Below, one piece after another: positions 6,563 to 13,648 of a DNA stretch of 14,937 nt. The position numbers were made by a program, and so were the translations under genes. Under the pieces are notes generated by a model, which saw only the letters and a program-made list of their open reading frames with translations, ran no database searches and was not told the DNA's origin. Position 1 is the stretch's first letter; every line of letters begins with the position of its first letter. Origin of the DNA: an uncultured Muribaculaceae bacterium (lineage in GTDB: Bacteria; Bacteroidota; Bacteroidia; Bacteroidales; Muribaculaceae); contig CAJUKE010000037.1 of assembly GCA_910587075.1 (NCBI GenBank), forward strand, positions 1-14,937. The letters run 5' to 3'.

Positions 6563-7771
6563 TTACTTATAGTTTTCGGCCAGGTTGCGGATCTCGTGGA
6601 AGATGTGGGCGTCGGCATCGGTCATCGCCTTGCCTCGGCGGGCCATCATGCGTGCCGCGGTGTCGAAGAATTTCTCCATCGGGAGGTCGGTGAAGCCCGA
6701 GGCGCCACCCTCGCTGAACGAGGCCACGAAGTTGCGCGGGAAGCCGGAGCCGTGGATGTTCACCCCGACGCCAACCACTGTGGCGGTGTTGAACATCGTG
6801 TTGATGCCAGCCTTGGAGTGGTCGGCCATTATGAGGCCGCAGAACTGCAGTCCGGTGCGCAGGAAGCGGTGGGCCGGGTAGTTCCAGAGTTTGATCTCGG
6901 TGTAGTCGTTCTTGAGGTTCGAGGCGGTGCATCCGGCGCCGAGGTTGCACCATTCGCCGATCACGGCGTTGCCTAAGAAGCCGTCGTGGGCCTTGTTGGA
7001 GTAGCCGAACATGACGACGTTGTTGAGCTCGCCCCCCACCTTGCACCAGGGGCCGAGCGATGTGCCGGGGTAGATGCGGGTGCCCATGTTCACGGTCGAG
7101 TGCTCGCCTAAGGCGATGGGGCCGCGCAGGCAGCTCCCCTCCATGATTTCGACGTCGCGGCCGATGTAGATGGGGCCGTGCGAGGCGTTGAGCACCACGC
7201 CCTCCACAATGGCGCCGCTCTCGATGAAGATGTCGTCGTAGAGGCCGATCACGGTGTTGCTGCGGGGCACCGACTGCCCTTCGCGGCCGCGGGTGAGCTC
7301 GGCGAAGTCGCTCTCGATCTGCTGGGCGTTGAGGGTGAATATGTCGTAGAGGTCGCGGACGCGCTCAACCCTTCCGGGCCACACTTCGGCGTTGTCGGGG
7401 ATGCTGTCGAGCATCGGGCGCGCCTCCTCGGGGGCTCCGGCGGCCGCGATGGTGAAGCGTTCCCCCTTGCGGTTCTCCCCGACGAGGGCCTCGCCCGGGA
7501 GCAGGGTGGCCACCTTGGCGGCCAGCTCGGCGGTGGGGATCACGTTGGAGGCCACGAGGATGTTCCCCTCCGAGGCTTCGCGGAGGGGGAATTTGGCGCT
7601 GAGGTAGGGCACCGTCAGGTAGCTGTACTCGCCAGGGAGGAAGCGCTCCCATTTGGCGCGTATGGTGGTGATGCCGACCAGGAAGTCGGCCACGGGGCGG
7701 GTGTATGACAGCGGGAGGAGGTTTTCGCGAACCGACGGTACGTCGTAGAGGATTATGTTCTTCTGGCTCAT
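6563..7771 (-). CDS. GlmU-like protein: putative sugar-1-phosphate nucleotidyltransferase/acyltransferase with left-handed beta-helix
   Basis: A 402-residue protein matching the Bacteroidota alternative GlmU family (TIGR03991 type), predicted to act in UDP-N-acetylglucosamine supply for peptidoglycan and envelope glycans. Residues 1-165 hold the divergent N-terminal domain with LSYTRPVADFLVGITTIRAKWE-type sequence (key part TRPVADFLVG at 24-33); the classic GlmU glycine-rich nucleotidyl loop is not visible. Residues about 180-345 form hexapeptide repeats of a left-handed beta-helix, including YIGRDVEIMEGSCLRGPI and HDGFLGNAVIGEWCNLGAG (262-280), the likely acetyltransferase part. I place the start at ATG 7769-7771. 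A longer in-frame ATG at 7879 would begin inside the -7 promoter box and add 36 low-complexity Arg/Pro residues. The next gene starts 5 nt downstream. Activity is inferred from the family only. Confidence 0.88.
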   Translation of the reverse strand: MSQKNIILYDVPSVRENLLPLSYTRPVADFLVGITTIRAKWERFLPGEYSYLTVPYLSAKFPLREASEGNILVASNVIPTAELAAKVATLLPGEALVGENRKGERFTIAAAGAPEEARPMLDSIPDNAEVWPGRVERVRDLYDIFTLNAQQIESDFAELTRGREGQSVPRSNTVIGLYDDIFIESGAIVEGVVLNASHGPIYIGRDVEIMEGSCLRGPIALGEHSTVNMGTRIYPGTSLGPWCKVGGELNNVVMFGYSNKAHDGFLGNAVIGEWCNLGAGCTASNLKNDYTEIKLWNYPAHRFLRTGLQFCGLIMADHSKAGINTMFNTATVVGVGVNIHGSGFPRNFVASFSEGGASGFTDLPMEKFFDTAARMMARRGKAMTDADAHIFHEIRNLAENYK

Positions 7772-7876
7772 GGCGTGTGGGGTTTTATGGTGTGGATTTC
7801 GGGGTGGGGGATGCCCTCGGCGCCTCCTCCGTTTTCCGTGTTGAACTTTCAAGGGGCCGGAGCCCGTAATTTTTAG

Positions 7877-7908
7877 CAAATATATTAACTTCGCGCTGAA
7901 ATAACAAA
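7877..7908 (-). promoter_or_regulatory. Bacteroidota -33/-7 promoter for the GlmU-like gene
   Basis: On the minus strand, TTTG (7908-7905) is followed after exactly 20 nt by TATATTTG (7884-7877), matching the TTTG-N(19-21)-TAnnTTTG consensus. Transcription would start near 7870 and leave a leader of about 100 nt before the ATG at 7771. This supports the shorter start of the GlmU-like protein. Confidence 0.8.
7886..7893 (+). promoter_or_regulatory. Possible -7 element for rfbC
   Basis: TAACTTCG differs by one base from TAnnTTTG and lies 24 nt before the rfbC ATG, giving a short leader. No TTTG is found at the -33 position, so this is a weak call. It would lie between the -33 and -7 boxes of the opposing promoter. 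Confidence 0.3.
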
Positions 7909-7917
7909 TTTAGTTAT

Positions 7918-8472
7918 ATGAAATATCGCCCGACACTCTTAAAAGGTGTTTACTTGATCGAGCCGGCGCGTTTCGGCGACTCCCGCGGATACTTCATGGA
8001 GACTTTCCGTCTTGCCGAGTTCCGCGAGGCTGTGGGGCTCCCCTCGCTGGAGTTCGTGCAGGACAATGAGTCGCTGTCGCGGCGGGGCGTTTTCCGCGGG
8101 CTCCACTTCCAGCGGGGCGCGGCGTCGCAGGCCAAGCTGGTGAGGGTATCCCGCGGCGAGGTGCTCGACATCGCAGTCGATCTCCGGCCCGGCTCGCCGA
8201 CGTTCGGGCGCCATGTGGCCGAGGTGCTGTCGGCCGACACGGGGCGCATGCTCTTCATTCCCCGCGGCTTCGCCCACGGCTTCCTGGTGCTCTCCGACGA
8301 GGCCCAGTTCCAGTACAAGGTCGACAACCTTTACGCCCCGGAGGCGGAGGCCACGCTCCGTTTCGACGATCCCGCGCTCGGCATCAATCTCCCGATACCC
8401 CGCCCGGAGCTGATTCTCTCAGAGAAGGACCTCCGCGGCCTCCCGCTGGCCGAAATAGGCCCGGCCCTTTAA
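7918..8472 (+). CDS. rfbC: dTDP-4-dehydrorhamnose 3,5-epimerase
   Basis: Cupin-fold epimerase (RmlC) that converts dTDP-4-keto-6-deoxyglucose to dTDP-4-keto-rhamnose in dTDP-L-rhamnose synthesis for cell-surface polysaccharide. The 184-residue protein is full length. Diagnostic parts are the N-terminal DSRGYFMETF (residues 21-30), QDNES at 48-52, RGLHFQ at 60-65 with catalytic His63, the conserved Lys73 in QAKLVRV, IPRGFAHGF at 114-122, and Tyr133 in FQYKVDNLYAPEAE. These positions match the active-site numbering of characterised RmlC enzymes. rfbA, rfbB and rfbD are not in this window, so it stands apart from a complete rhamnose cluster here. It is divergent from the GlmU-like gene and 55 nt upstream of the DUF4954 gene. 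Confidence 0.95.
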   Translation: MKYRPTLLKGVYLIEPARFGDSRGYFMETFRLAEFREAVGLPSLEFVQDNESLSRRGVFRGLHFQRGAASQAKLVRVSRGEVLDIAVDLRPGSPTFGRHVAEVLSADTGRMLFIPRGFAHGFLVLSDEAQFQYKVDNLYAPEAEATLRFDDPALGINLPIPRPELILSEKDLRGLPLAEIGPAL

Positions 8473-8527
8473 CCCTTCACCTTTTCACACTTCACTCTCA
8501 ACTCCTATATGATTCACTTATAAAGCT

Positions 8528-10513
8528 ATGGAATACAGAAAACTCACATCAGAAGAAATCGCCATCCTCGAATCCCGCGGCTGCTCGGCGGCCTCCTGGG
8601 ACTCCGTGGAAGTGGCCGACCCGTTCCGCCCCGAGCACTACCGCGCGGCGGTGTTCGCCGGCACCGTGAAGCTCGGCACCACCGAGGGGATGGTCGACCG
8701 CGGCCCGTTCGCCCGGCCGGCCGGCATCTACGACGCCGTGGTGGCCGACTGCACGATAGGCAATGACGTGCTCATCCGCAAAATCGGCAACTACATCGCC
8801 CGCTACGATATTGCCGACGGTGTGGTGATCGAGAACACGGCGCGCATCGCCATAGAGGGTCCCGACACCGCGTTCGGCAACGGCGTGGAGGTGTCGGTGC
8901 TCAACGAAACCGGGGGGCGCGAGGTGCCGATTTATGACTGCCTTTCGGCCCATGTAGCCTACATTATCGCGATGTACCGCCACGACGCGGCCCTCGTGAA
9001 GCGTCTACGCGGCCTGATCGACGACTATGTTGAGAGCCGCCGCTCGTCGAGGGGTCGCATCGCCGAAGGTGTCACTATTCTCAACTCGGGAGCCATCACC
9101 AACGTGTACATCGGCCCCGGCGCCCGCATCGACGGCGCCACCCGGCTCACCAACGGCTCCATTATGTCGGAGCTCTGCGACCCGGCGTTCGTCGGCCCCA
9201 ACGTTATGGCCACCGACTTCATTATGCAGGCCGGCGCCAAGGTCGAGGACGGGGCGGTAGCTGTCCACGCCTTCATCGGCCAGGCTTCGCACCTGACGCG
9301 CCTCTTCTCGGCCCACGATTCGCTGTTTTTCGCCAACTGCGCTTGCGAGAACGGCGAGTCGGCCGCGATCTTTGGCGGCCCCTATACGGTGACGATGCAC
9401 AAGTCGAGCCTCCTGATCGCCGGGATGTTCTCCTTCCTCAACGCCGGTTCGGGCTCCAACCAGAGCAACCATATGTACAAGCTCGGGCCCATACACCAGG
9501 GTGTTGTCGACCGCGGATCGAAAACCACTTCCGACTCCTATATTCTCTGGCCCGCCCATATCGGCGCGTTCTCGCTGGTGATGGGGCGCCACGTCAGCCA
9601 CCCCGACACCTCGCGTCTGCCGTTCTCCTACCTTATCGAGAGCGCCGGGGTGTCGCACCTCGTGCCGGGCGTCAACCTCAAGAGCGTCGGCACTATCCGC
9701 GACGCGCAGAAATGGCCCAAGCGCGACAAGCGCCGCACCCCCCATAAGCTCGACCTAATCAACTTCAACCTGCTCAGCCCCTACACCGTGTCGAAGATGA
9801 TGGACGGCATCACCCTGCTCGACGACATAGAGCGCACCTCGGGCGTCACCTCCGAGAAATATTCCTACCAGGGCATGATGATCAAGGCGTCGGCGCTGCG
9901 CAAGGGACGCAAGTACTACGGCATGGCCATCGACAAGTTCATGGGCAACTCGGTGCTCAAGCGCCTCGAAGGGGCCGAGATCAAGAGCGACGACGATGTG
10001 CGCCGCATCCTGCGCCCCACGCTCGAAGCCGGGGCGGGGGAGTGGCTCGACATCGCCGGACTCATCATCCCCAAGAGCGAGGTCAAGCGCCTCACCGCCG
10101 ACATCTCGTCCGGATCCATCGGCTCGCTTGCCGAGGTCAACGACCGCCTGAAGCGTCTCCACGAGAGCTACTATGAGCTGGAATGGACCTGGGTGGTAGA
10201 GAATTTCCGCCGCTGGTGGGGCAAGGAGTGCTCAGAGCTCACCGTCGACGACGTGCGCGGCATCGCTTCACGCTGGCTCGAAAGCGTGGTGGCCATCGAC
10301 CGCATGCTCTACGACGACGCCCGCAAGGAATTCTCCTCGGTGGCCCGCATCGGCTTCGGCCTCGACGTGAACTCGGACCGCAACACCCGCGCCGACTTCG
10401 AGCACGTCCGCGGCGACTTCGAGCGCGATCCGTTCGTGCGCATGGTGCTCGACCATATCGAGGCCAAGACTGCCTTGGCCGAAGACCTCTACAGCCGTCT
10501 GCCGGGCAGATAG
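8528..10513 (+). CDS. DUF4954 family protein (left-handed beta-helix repeats)
   Basis: A 661-residue cytoplasmic protein of the DUF4954 family, which has no established function. Residues about 40-290 contain degenerate hexapeptide repeats typical of left-handed beta-helix acyl- or nucleotidyl-transferase domains (for example TNVYIGPGARIDGATRL near 191-207). The strongest family signature is in the middle: GPYTVTMHKSSLLIAGM at 284-300 and AGSGSNQSNHMYKLGPIH at 306-323, followed by WPAHIGAFSLVMGRH (341-355) and SVGTIRDAQKWPKRD (386-400). Residues after about 410 look helical and charged. The His and Asn/Gln-rich central stretch could be an active site, but this is a guess. It lies 55 nt after rfbC on the same strand, so cotranscription is possible. 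The neighbouring GlmU-like and rfbC genes suggest a role with sugar nucleotides or envelope glycans; this is inference from context. Confidence 0.88.
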   Translation: MEYRKLTSEEIAILESRGCSAASWDSVEVADPFRPEHYRAAVFAGTVKLGTTEGMVDRGPFARPAGIYDAVVADCTIGNDVLIRKIGNYIARYDIADGVVIENTARIAIEGPDTAFGNGVEVSVLNETGGREVPIYDCLSAHVAYIIAMYRHDAALVKRLRGLIDDYVESRRSSRGRIAEGVTILNSGAITNVYIGPGARIDGATRLTNGSIMSELCDPAFVGPNVMATDFIMQAGAKVEDGAVAVHAFIGQASHLTRLFSAHDSLFFANCACENGESAAIFGGPYTVTMHKSSLLIAGMFSFLNAGSGSNQSNHMYKLGPIHQGVVDRGSKTTSDSYILWPAHIGAFSLVMGRHVSHPDTSRLPFSYLIESAGVSHLVPGVNLKSVGTIRDAQKWPKRDKRRTPHKLDLINFNLLSPYTVSKMMDGITLLDDIERTSGVTSEKYSYQGMMIKASALRKGRKYYGMAIDKFMGNSVLKRLEGAEIKSDDDVRRILRPTLEAGAGEWLDIAGLIIPKSEVKRLTADISSGSIGSLAEVNDRLKRLHESYYELEWTWVVENFRRWWGKECSELTVDDVRGIASRWLESVVAIDRMLYDDARKEFSSVARIGFGLDVNSDRNTRADFEHVRGDFERDPFVRMVLDHIEAKTALAEDLYSRLPGR

Positions 10514-10536
10514 CACGCCCCCGTCAATACCGTTTC

Positions 10537-10603
10537 AGCGCCAATTTCAAAGAAATTTTCACTAATTTTTGGAAATTTCATAAATTGGCGCTAATTTTGC
10601 GCC
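10537..10603. repeat. Nested inverted repeats around the beta-barrel gene promoter
   Basis: AGCGCCAATTT (10537-10547) and AAATTGGCGCT (10582-10592) form a perfect 11-bp inverted repeat with a 34-bp spacer. Inside it, GAAATTT (10552-10558) pairs with AAATTTC (10573-10579). A second repeat, GGCGC (10587-10591) and GCGCC (10599-10603), brackets the -7 box. The -33 box lies in the spacer and the -7 box begins at the last base of the right arm. It may be an operator, or a weak terminator for the gene upstream; the long loop and missing T-run make a terminator less likely. Confidence 0.7.
10568..10599 (+). promoter_or_regulatory. Bacteroidota -33/-7 promoter for the 219-residue beta-barrel gene
   Basis: TTTG at 10568-10571, a 20-nt spacer and TAATTTTG at 10592-10599 match the Bacteroidota consensus exactly. 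Transcription would begin near 10605, giving a leader of roughly 58 nt before the ATG at 10663. Confidence 0.82.
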
Positions 10604-10662
10604 GTTACACACGGACACAGAGTTACGCATACACACAATTCACATTTCTATAAATCATAGTT

Positions 10663-11322
10663 ATGAAAATCAAAGCTCTGATTCTTGGCGCCGCCATGGC
10701 GGTTGCCGCCTTCCCCGTGATGGCCGACGGTTACAACCGCGTCACCGTTTCCTATGAAAACGAAAGCTACAGCCCCGGCGGCGACTTCGACGACATGAAG
10801 GGTTTCTCTGCCAACGGCTTCGGCATTGAATACACCCGCGGCTTCGGCGTTGCTTCCTTCCCCCTCTACATCGAGGCAGGCCTTAAGGCTACCTTCGGCT
10901 TCCACAACGAGTCTGAGAAGGAATACGGTGTGAAGATTGAAGATAAGTTCACCGCCATCAGCCTCAACATCCCCGTTAACGTGGCTTACCGTATCGACCT
11001 CGGCGCCAACAATATGTCGGTAACCCCCTACACCGGTCTCAACTTCCGCGTGCGCTGCACCGCTCAGAATAAGCTCACCGCTTCCTACCAGGGCGAAAAG
11101 GAGAGCGAGACCGTCAGCTGGTTCGACAGCGACGAATGGGATCCGACCGCCAAGCGTTTCCAGATGGGCTGGAACATCGGTGCCCGTTTCAACTATGGCC
11201 CCTTCGGCATCGGCCTCGGCTACACCCTCGACTTCATGCGTTTCTACAACGTTGACGAGGATGGTTACAAGGGCCACATCAGCACCGGCACTTTCAACGT
11301 TGGTCTGAGCTACACCTTCTAA
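10663..11322 (+). CDS. Outer membrane beta-barrel protein, 219 residues
   Basis: Predicted small outer-membrane beta-barrel protein of unknown specific function. Residues 1-21 form a Sec signal peptide (Lys-containing n-region, Ala-rich core, likely cleavage after VMA). The mature part alternates polar and hydrophobic or aromatic residues in strand-like stretches, for example FGIEYTRGFGV, FPLYIEAGLKATFGF, INVAYRIDLG and GIGLGYTLDF, consistent with about eight strands. It ends in VGLSYTF, with the terminal Phe expected for recognition by the BAM complex. There is no lipobox, so it is not a lipoprotein. It has its own exact-consensus promoter and a strong terminator right after it, so it is probably monocistronic. 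The neighbour at 11397-11966, convergent with it, is another small barrel, but the two are not obviously close in sequence. Family-level call only. Confidence 0.85.
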   Translation: MKIKALILGAAMAVAAFPVMADGYNRVTVSYENESYSPGGDFDDMKGFSANGFGIEYTRGFGVASFPLYIEAGLKATFGFHNESEKEYGVKIEDKFTAISLNIPVNVAYRIDLGANNMSVTPYTGLNFRVRCTAQNKLTASYQGEKESETVSWFDSDEWDPTAKRFQMGWNIGARFNYGPFGIGLGYTLDFMRFYNVDEDGYKGHISTGTFNVGLSYTF

Positions 11323-11348
11323 GCCAAAGCTTTATATAACTATATAGC

Positions 11349-11387
11349 GAGAGCCGCCGCGGATAGTCCGCGGCGGCTCTTCGTTTG
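11349..11387 (+). terminator. Rho-independent terminator between convergent beta-barrel genes
   Basis: The 14-nt arm at 11350-11363 and the arm at 11367-11380 form a perfect GC-rich stem with a 3-nt loop (TAG), followed by TCGTTTGTT. The T-run is on the plus-strand side, so it fits termination of the 219-residue barrel gene. The stem is symmetric and could also stop minus-strand transcription, although no T-tract follows on that strand. Confidence 0.85.
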
Positions 11388-11396
11388 TTGGGGAGG

Positions 11397-11966
11397 TTAG
11401 AATGTGTAGTTGAAGCCGAACTGGATGTCGTTGGCGTCGAGGCCCACGCCGAAGCCGCTGTGCTCGCCGCCGTTGCGGGCCGCCTTGTTGGCGCCCTTGT
11501 AGCCGAAGAAGCCTACCTTGGCGATCAGGCTGAAGTGGTTGTTGAGCGCCAGCGAAACGCCGGGGCGGAAGCCGATGCCGTAGGTCGCGGCGAGGTCGGA
11601 GTGGCCTCCGTCATAGCCGGTGCGTCCCAGGCCAACCTCCACGGTGCCGTCGACGAAGACAGCCACCTTGTTGTTGCGGTAGAAGTTGTAGCGGACGTAA
11701 GGCGCGATGTTGAACATGTTGTAGCTCACATTGTCGCCGCTGTAGTTGTGGTACCATCCGAGCGACGCGCCGACGTAGTACTTCGGGTTGAGCTTGTAAC
11801 CGATTTCAGGCTTGATGGCCACCTGGGTGGAGTGCTCGGTTATGTCGCGCCAGAAGCCGACGGCTCCGCCGACGTAGATTTTGTTGGTGTCGATGGTGAT
11901 CTCCTCGGCTGACGCCGCTCCTACGCCTGTGGCTGCCAGAAGGGCGAGTGCAAGAATCTTTTTCAT
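11397..11966 (-). CDS. Outer membrane beta-barrel protein, 189 residues
   Basis: Predicted outer-membrane protein of the small porin-like or OmpW/OmpA-barrel type, function unknown. Residues 1-20 are a signal peptide (MKKI start, Ala/Leu core, likely cut after ASA). The mature 169 residues alternate like beta-strands: KIYVGGAVGFW, QVAIKPEIGYKL, YYVGASLGWY, FNIAPYVRYNFY, AVFVDGTVEVGLG, TYGIGFRPGVSLAL, FSLIAKVGFFGYKG, and the last strand IQFGFNYTF ending in Phe, which gives about eight strands. This pattern matches the outer membrane beta-barrel domain families common in Bacteroidales. The ATG at 11964-11966 is followed directly by the signal peptide. It faces the 219-residue barrel gene across a shared hairpin. 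I see no exact-consensus promoter upstream; TAAGTTTC on the minus strand is a one-mismatch -7 candidate. Confidence 0.85.
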   Translation of the reverse strand: MKKILALALLAATGVGAASAEEITIDTNKIYVGGAVGFWRDITEHSTQVAIKPEIGYKLNPKYYVGASLGWYHNYSGDNVSYNMFNIAPYVRYNFYRNNKVAVFVDGTVEVGLGRTGYDGGHSDLAATYGIGFRPGVSLALNNHFSLIAKVGFFGYKGANKAARNGGEHSGFGVGLDANDIQFGFNYTF

Positions 11967-12267
11967 AATTCCAAAAGTTTTAGTTGTCAGAAACTTAATG
12001 CTTGTTTTTCAGACTTTGGTTGAAACGCTTAATGCGACGGATTCTGTTGTATCGTAGTCGAAGCGTTTTCTGTATGAACGCCCCCGGGGTTGAAAAGTTT
12101 GGGCGCGGTTCCCTGTTTTAACATAGTGGCCCCCGGACTGAGGCGCGCGCCGCGGGACGGCCGGCGGGGTGGGGGAGTGCCGCCGGGCCTGGGGCGGGAG
12201 GTCGCGCGCCCCCGGTGCCCGGCCGCGTCGACGGGCGGAAAATTTTTGGAAGACGGAGGCGAAAATA

Positions 12268-12299
12268 TTTGGAAATCAGCGGAAAAATGCGTAACTTTG
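12268..12299 (+). promoter_or_regulatory. Bacteroidota -33/-7 promoter of the str operon
   Basis: TTTG at 12268-12271, exactly 20 nt, then TAACTTTG at 12292-12299 give a full match to the housekeeping consensus. The surrounding bases are A/T rich, in contrast to the GC block just upstream. Transcription would start around 12305, about 138 nt before the rpsL ATG. A GCCCT/AGGGC palindrome (12299-12303 and 12311-12315) spans the expected start site. Confidence 0.88.
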
Positions 12300-12304
12300 C
12301 CCTG

Positions 12305-12442
12305 CTTTTAAGGGCATAGAGTATGCTCTCGGCCGCAACCCTTTGTGGGTCAGGCTGATGGGAGTCGTGCGCCGTGCGCCCTCGAAAGCCTTACGACTAC
12401 GAACTAAGCAATTTAGAACTATAAAATTTTTAAGTAACTGAG
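12305..12442 (+). promoter_or_regulatory. Structured 5' leader of rpsL mRNA (candidate ribosomal-protein leader)
   Basis: By eye, three consecutive stem-loops can form. The first is GCATA-GAG-TATGC at 12314-12326. The second is ACCC-TTTGT-GGGT at 12338-12350, extended by GCC (12332-12334) with GGC (12353-12355). The third has AGTCGTG at 12363-12369 pairing with TACGACT at 12392-12398, and encloses alternative pairing GCGC-CGT-GCGC. The rest, 12399-12442, is A/T rich and mostly unpaired and contains the ribosome entry region. Leaders of ribosomal-protein operons often bind a product protein such as S7 or S12; whether this one does is not shown by the sequence. Confidence 0.5.
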
Positions 12443-12832
<390 letters not shown>

Positions 12833-13108
12833 TCCGGCACCGCTAAGCATCGCGGCCTGAACGAAGGCCGACGGCGGCCCGGGTGAAGCCCTCTTAACGC
12901 ACCCTTCGAGAATCAACAGGCATCCACCTTTGTTTCTCCACCACAAACAAAACATCAATTCTTAACCAAGTTTTTGATTTCCCGAAGCTGATACCCCACG
13001 GTTGAGTAAGCCAAGCGCCCCCGATGTCGGCAGCGCCGCTGAAGATTCCAGCCAGCGTAAAGAAACGAAAACACATCGCGCCCCTCGAAAGGGCGTCAGA
13101 AACCGAAA
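12833..13108 (+). other. 276-nt rpsL-rpsG intercistronic spacer with hairpins
   Basis: No gene is seen. A stem CGGCC (12853-12857) and GGCCG (12866-12870) with an 8-nt loop lies about 20 nt after the rpsL stop. A second stem CGCCC (13079-13083) and GGGCG (13091-13095) with a 7-nt loop, extendable by one G-U pair, ends about 12 nt before the rpsG ATG. No internal TAnnTTTG promoter box was found. In E. coli the equivalent spacer is the S7 autoregulatory site; the same role here is inference. Confidence 0.5.
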
Positions 13109-13585
13109 ATGAGAAAAGCTAAGCCCAAAAAGCGGGTGATCCTCCCCGATCCCGTGTTCCACGACGTTAAGGTGACCAAGTTCGTCAACCACCTGATGTA
13201 CGACGGCAAGAAGAACACCGCTTTCGAAATCTTCTACACCGCCCTCGAAACCGTAGGCGGCAAGATGCAGAACGAGGAGAAGACCCCCCTCGAAATCTGG
13301 AAAAAGGCCCTCGAAAATGTTACTCCCCAGGTGGAGGTTAAGTCGCGCCGCGTAGGTGGCGCAACCTTCCAGGTCCCCACCGAAATCCGTCCCGACCGCA
13401 AGGAGTCTATATCGATGAAGAACCTGATCAACTACGCACGCAAGCGCGGCGGCAAGACCATGAGCGACAAGCTCGCCGCCGAAATCATGGACGCGTTCAA
13501 CGACCAGGGCGGCGCCTTCAAGCGCAAGGAAGACATGCACAAGATGGCCGAGGCCAACCGTGCGTTCGCCCACTTCCGCTTCTGA
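13109..13585 (+). CDS. rpsG: 30S ribosomal protein S7
   Basis: Small-subunit protein uS7, a primary 16S rRNA-binding protein that nucleates assembly of the 30S head and lies near the E site. The 158-residue sequence is full length and begins MRKAKPKKRVILPDPVF. It contains the conserved block VTKFVNHLMYDGKKNTA (about 22-38), the beta-hairpin region with RRVGGATFQVPTEIRPDR (about 80-97), and a helical C-terminal part ending AEANRAFAHFRF. The ATG at 13109 follows an A-rich stretch without a Shine-Dalgarno sequence, as is common in Bacteroidota. It sits between rpsL (276 nt upstream) and fusA (63 nt downstream), the standard str order. Confidence 0.98.
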   Translation: MRKAKPKKRVILPDPVFHDVKVTKFVNHLMYDGKKNTAFEIFYTALETVGGKMQNEEKTPLEIWKKALENVTPQVEVKSRRVGGATFQVPTEIRPDRKESISMKNLINYARKRGGKTMSDKLAAEIMDAFNDQGGAFKRKEDMHKMAEANRAFAHFRF

Positions 13586-13611
13586 GTCTGACACCTTATA
13601 TTATATCAGAC
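13586..13611 (+). other. Hairpin in the rpsG-fusA spacer
   Basis: GTCTGA (13586-13591) begins directly after the rpsG stop codon and pairs perfectly with TCAGAC (13606-13611) across a 14-nt A/T-rich loop. No T-run follows immediately, so a full terminator is unlikely. It may stabilise the rpsG 3' end, act as an attenuator, or be chance. Confidence 0.4.
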
Positions 13612-13648
13612 CAACGATTAGACAACCCTCTTTTTTCAACACTGAAAA

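Larger units (their letters stand above)
11967..12442. other. Intergenic region between a divergent beta-barrel gene and the str operon
   Basis: No credible gene is seen in these 476 bases. Contents in order: the upstream region of the minus-strand beta-barrel gene with a direct repeat CTTAATGC at 11994-12001 and 12028-12035; an inverted repeat AAACGCTT (12023-12030) and AAGCGTTT (12061-12068); a block at 12131-12230 in which I count 88 of 100 bases as G or C; then an AT-rich core promoter at 12268-12299 and the rpsL leader. The only open frame (12090-12311) is Gly/Arg/Pro-rich and runs through the promoter, so it is not called as a gene. Confidence 0.7.

Noticed and set aside
7772..7879. N-terminal extension of the GlmU-like protein from ATG 7879
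   Set aside because: The extension is Arg/Pro-rich, absent from the family as I know it, and its ATG lies inside the -7 promoter box.
9005..9745. 246-codon open frame on the minus strand
   Set aside because: Antisense to the conserved core of the DUF4954 gene; no independent support.
12090..12311. 73-codon open frame before the str operon
   Set aside because: It passes through the GC block and the exact-consensus promoter and gives a Gly/Arg/Pro-rich product, so it is most likely chance.
12894..13076. 60-codon minus-strand frame in the rpsL-rpsG spacer
   Set aside because: No motif or family resemblance, and it lies antisense within a highly expressed operon.
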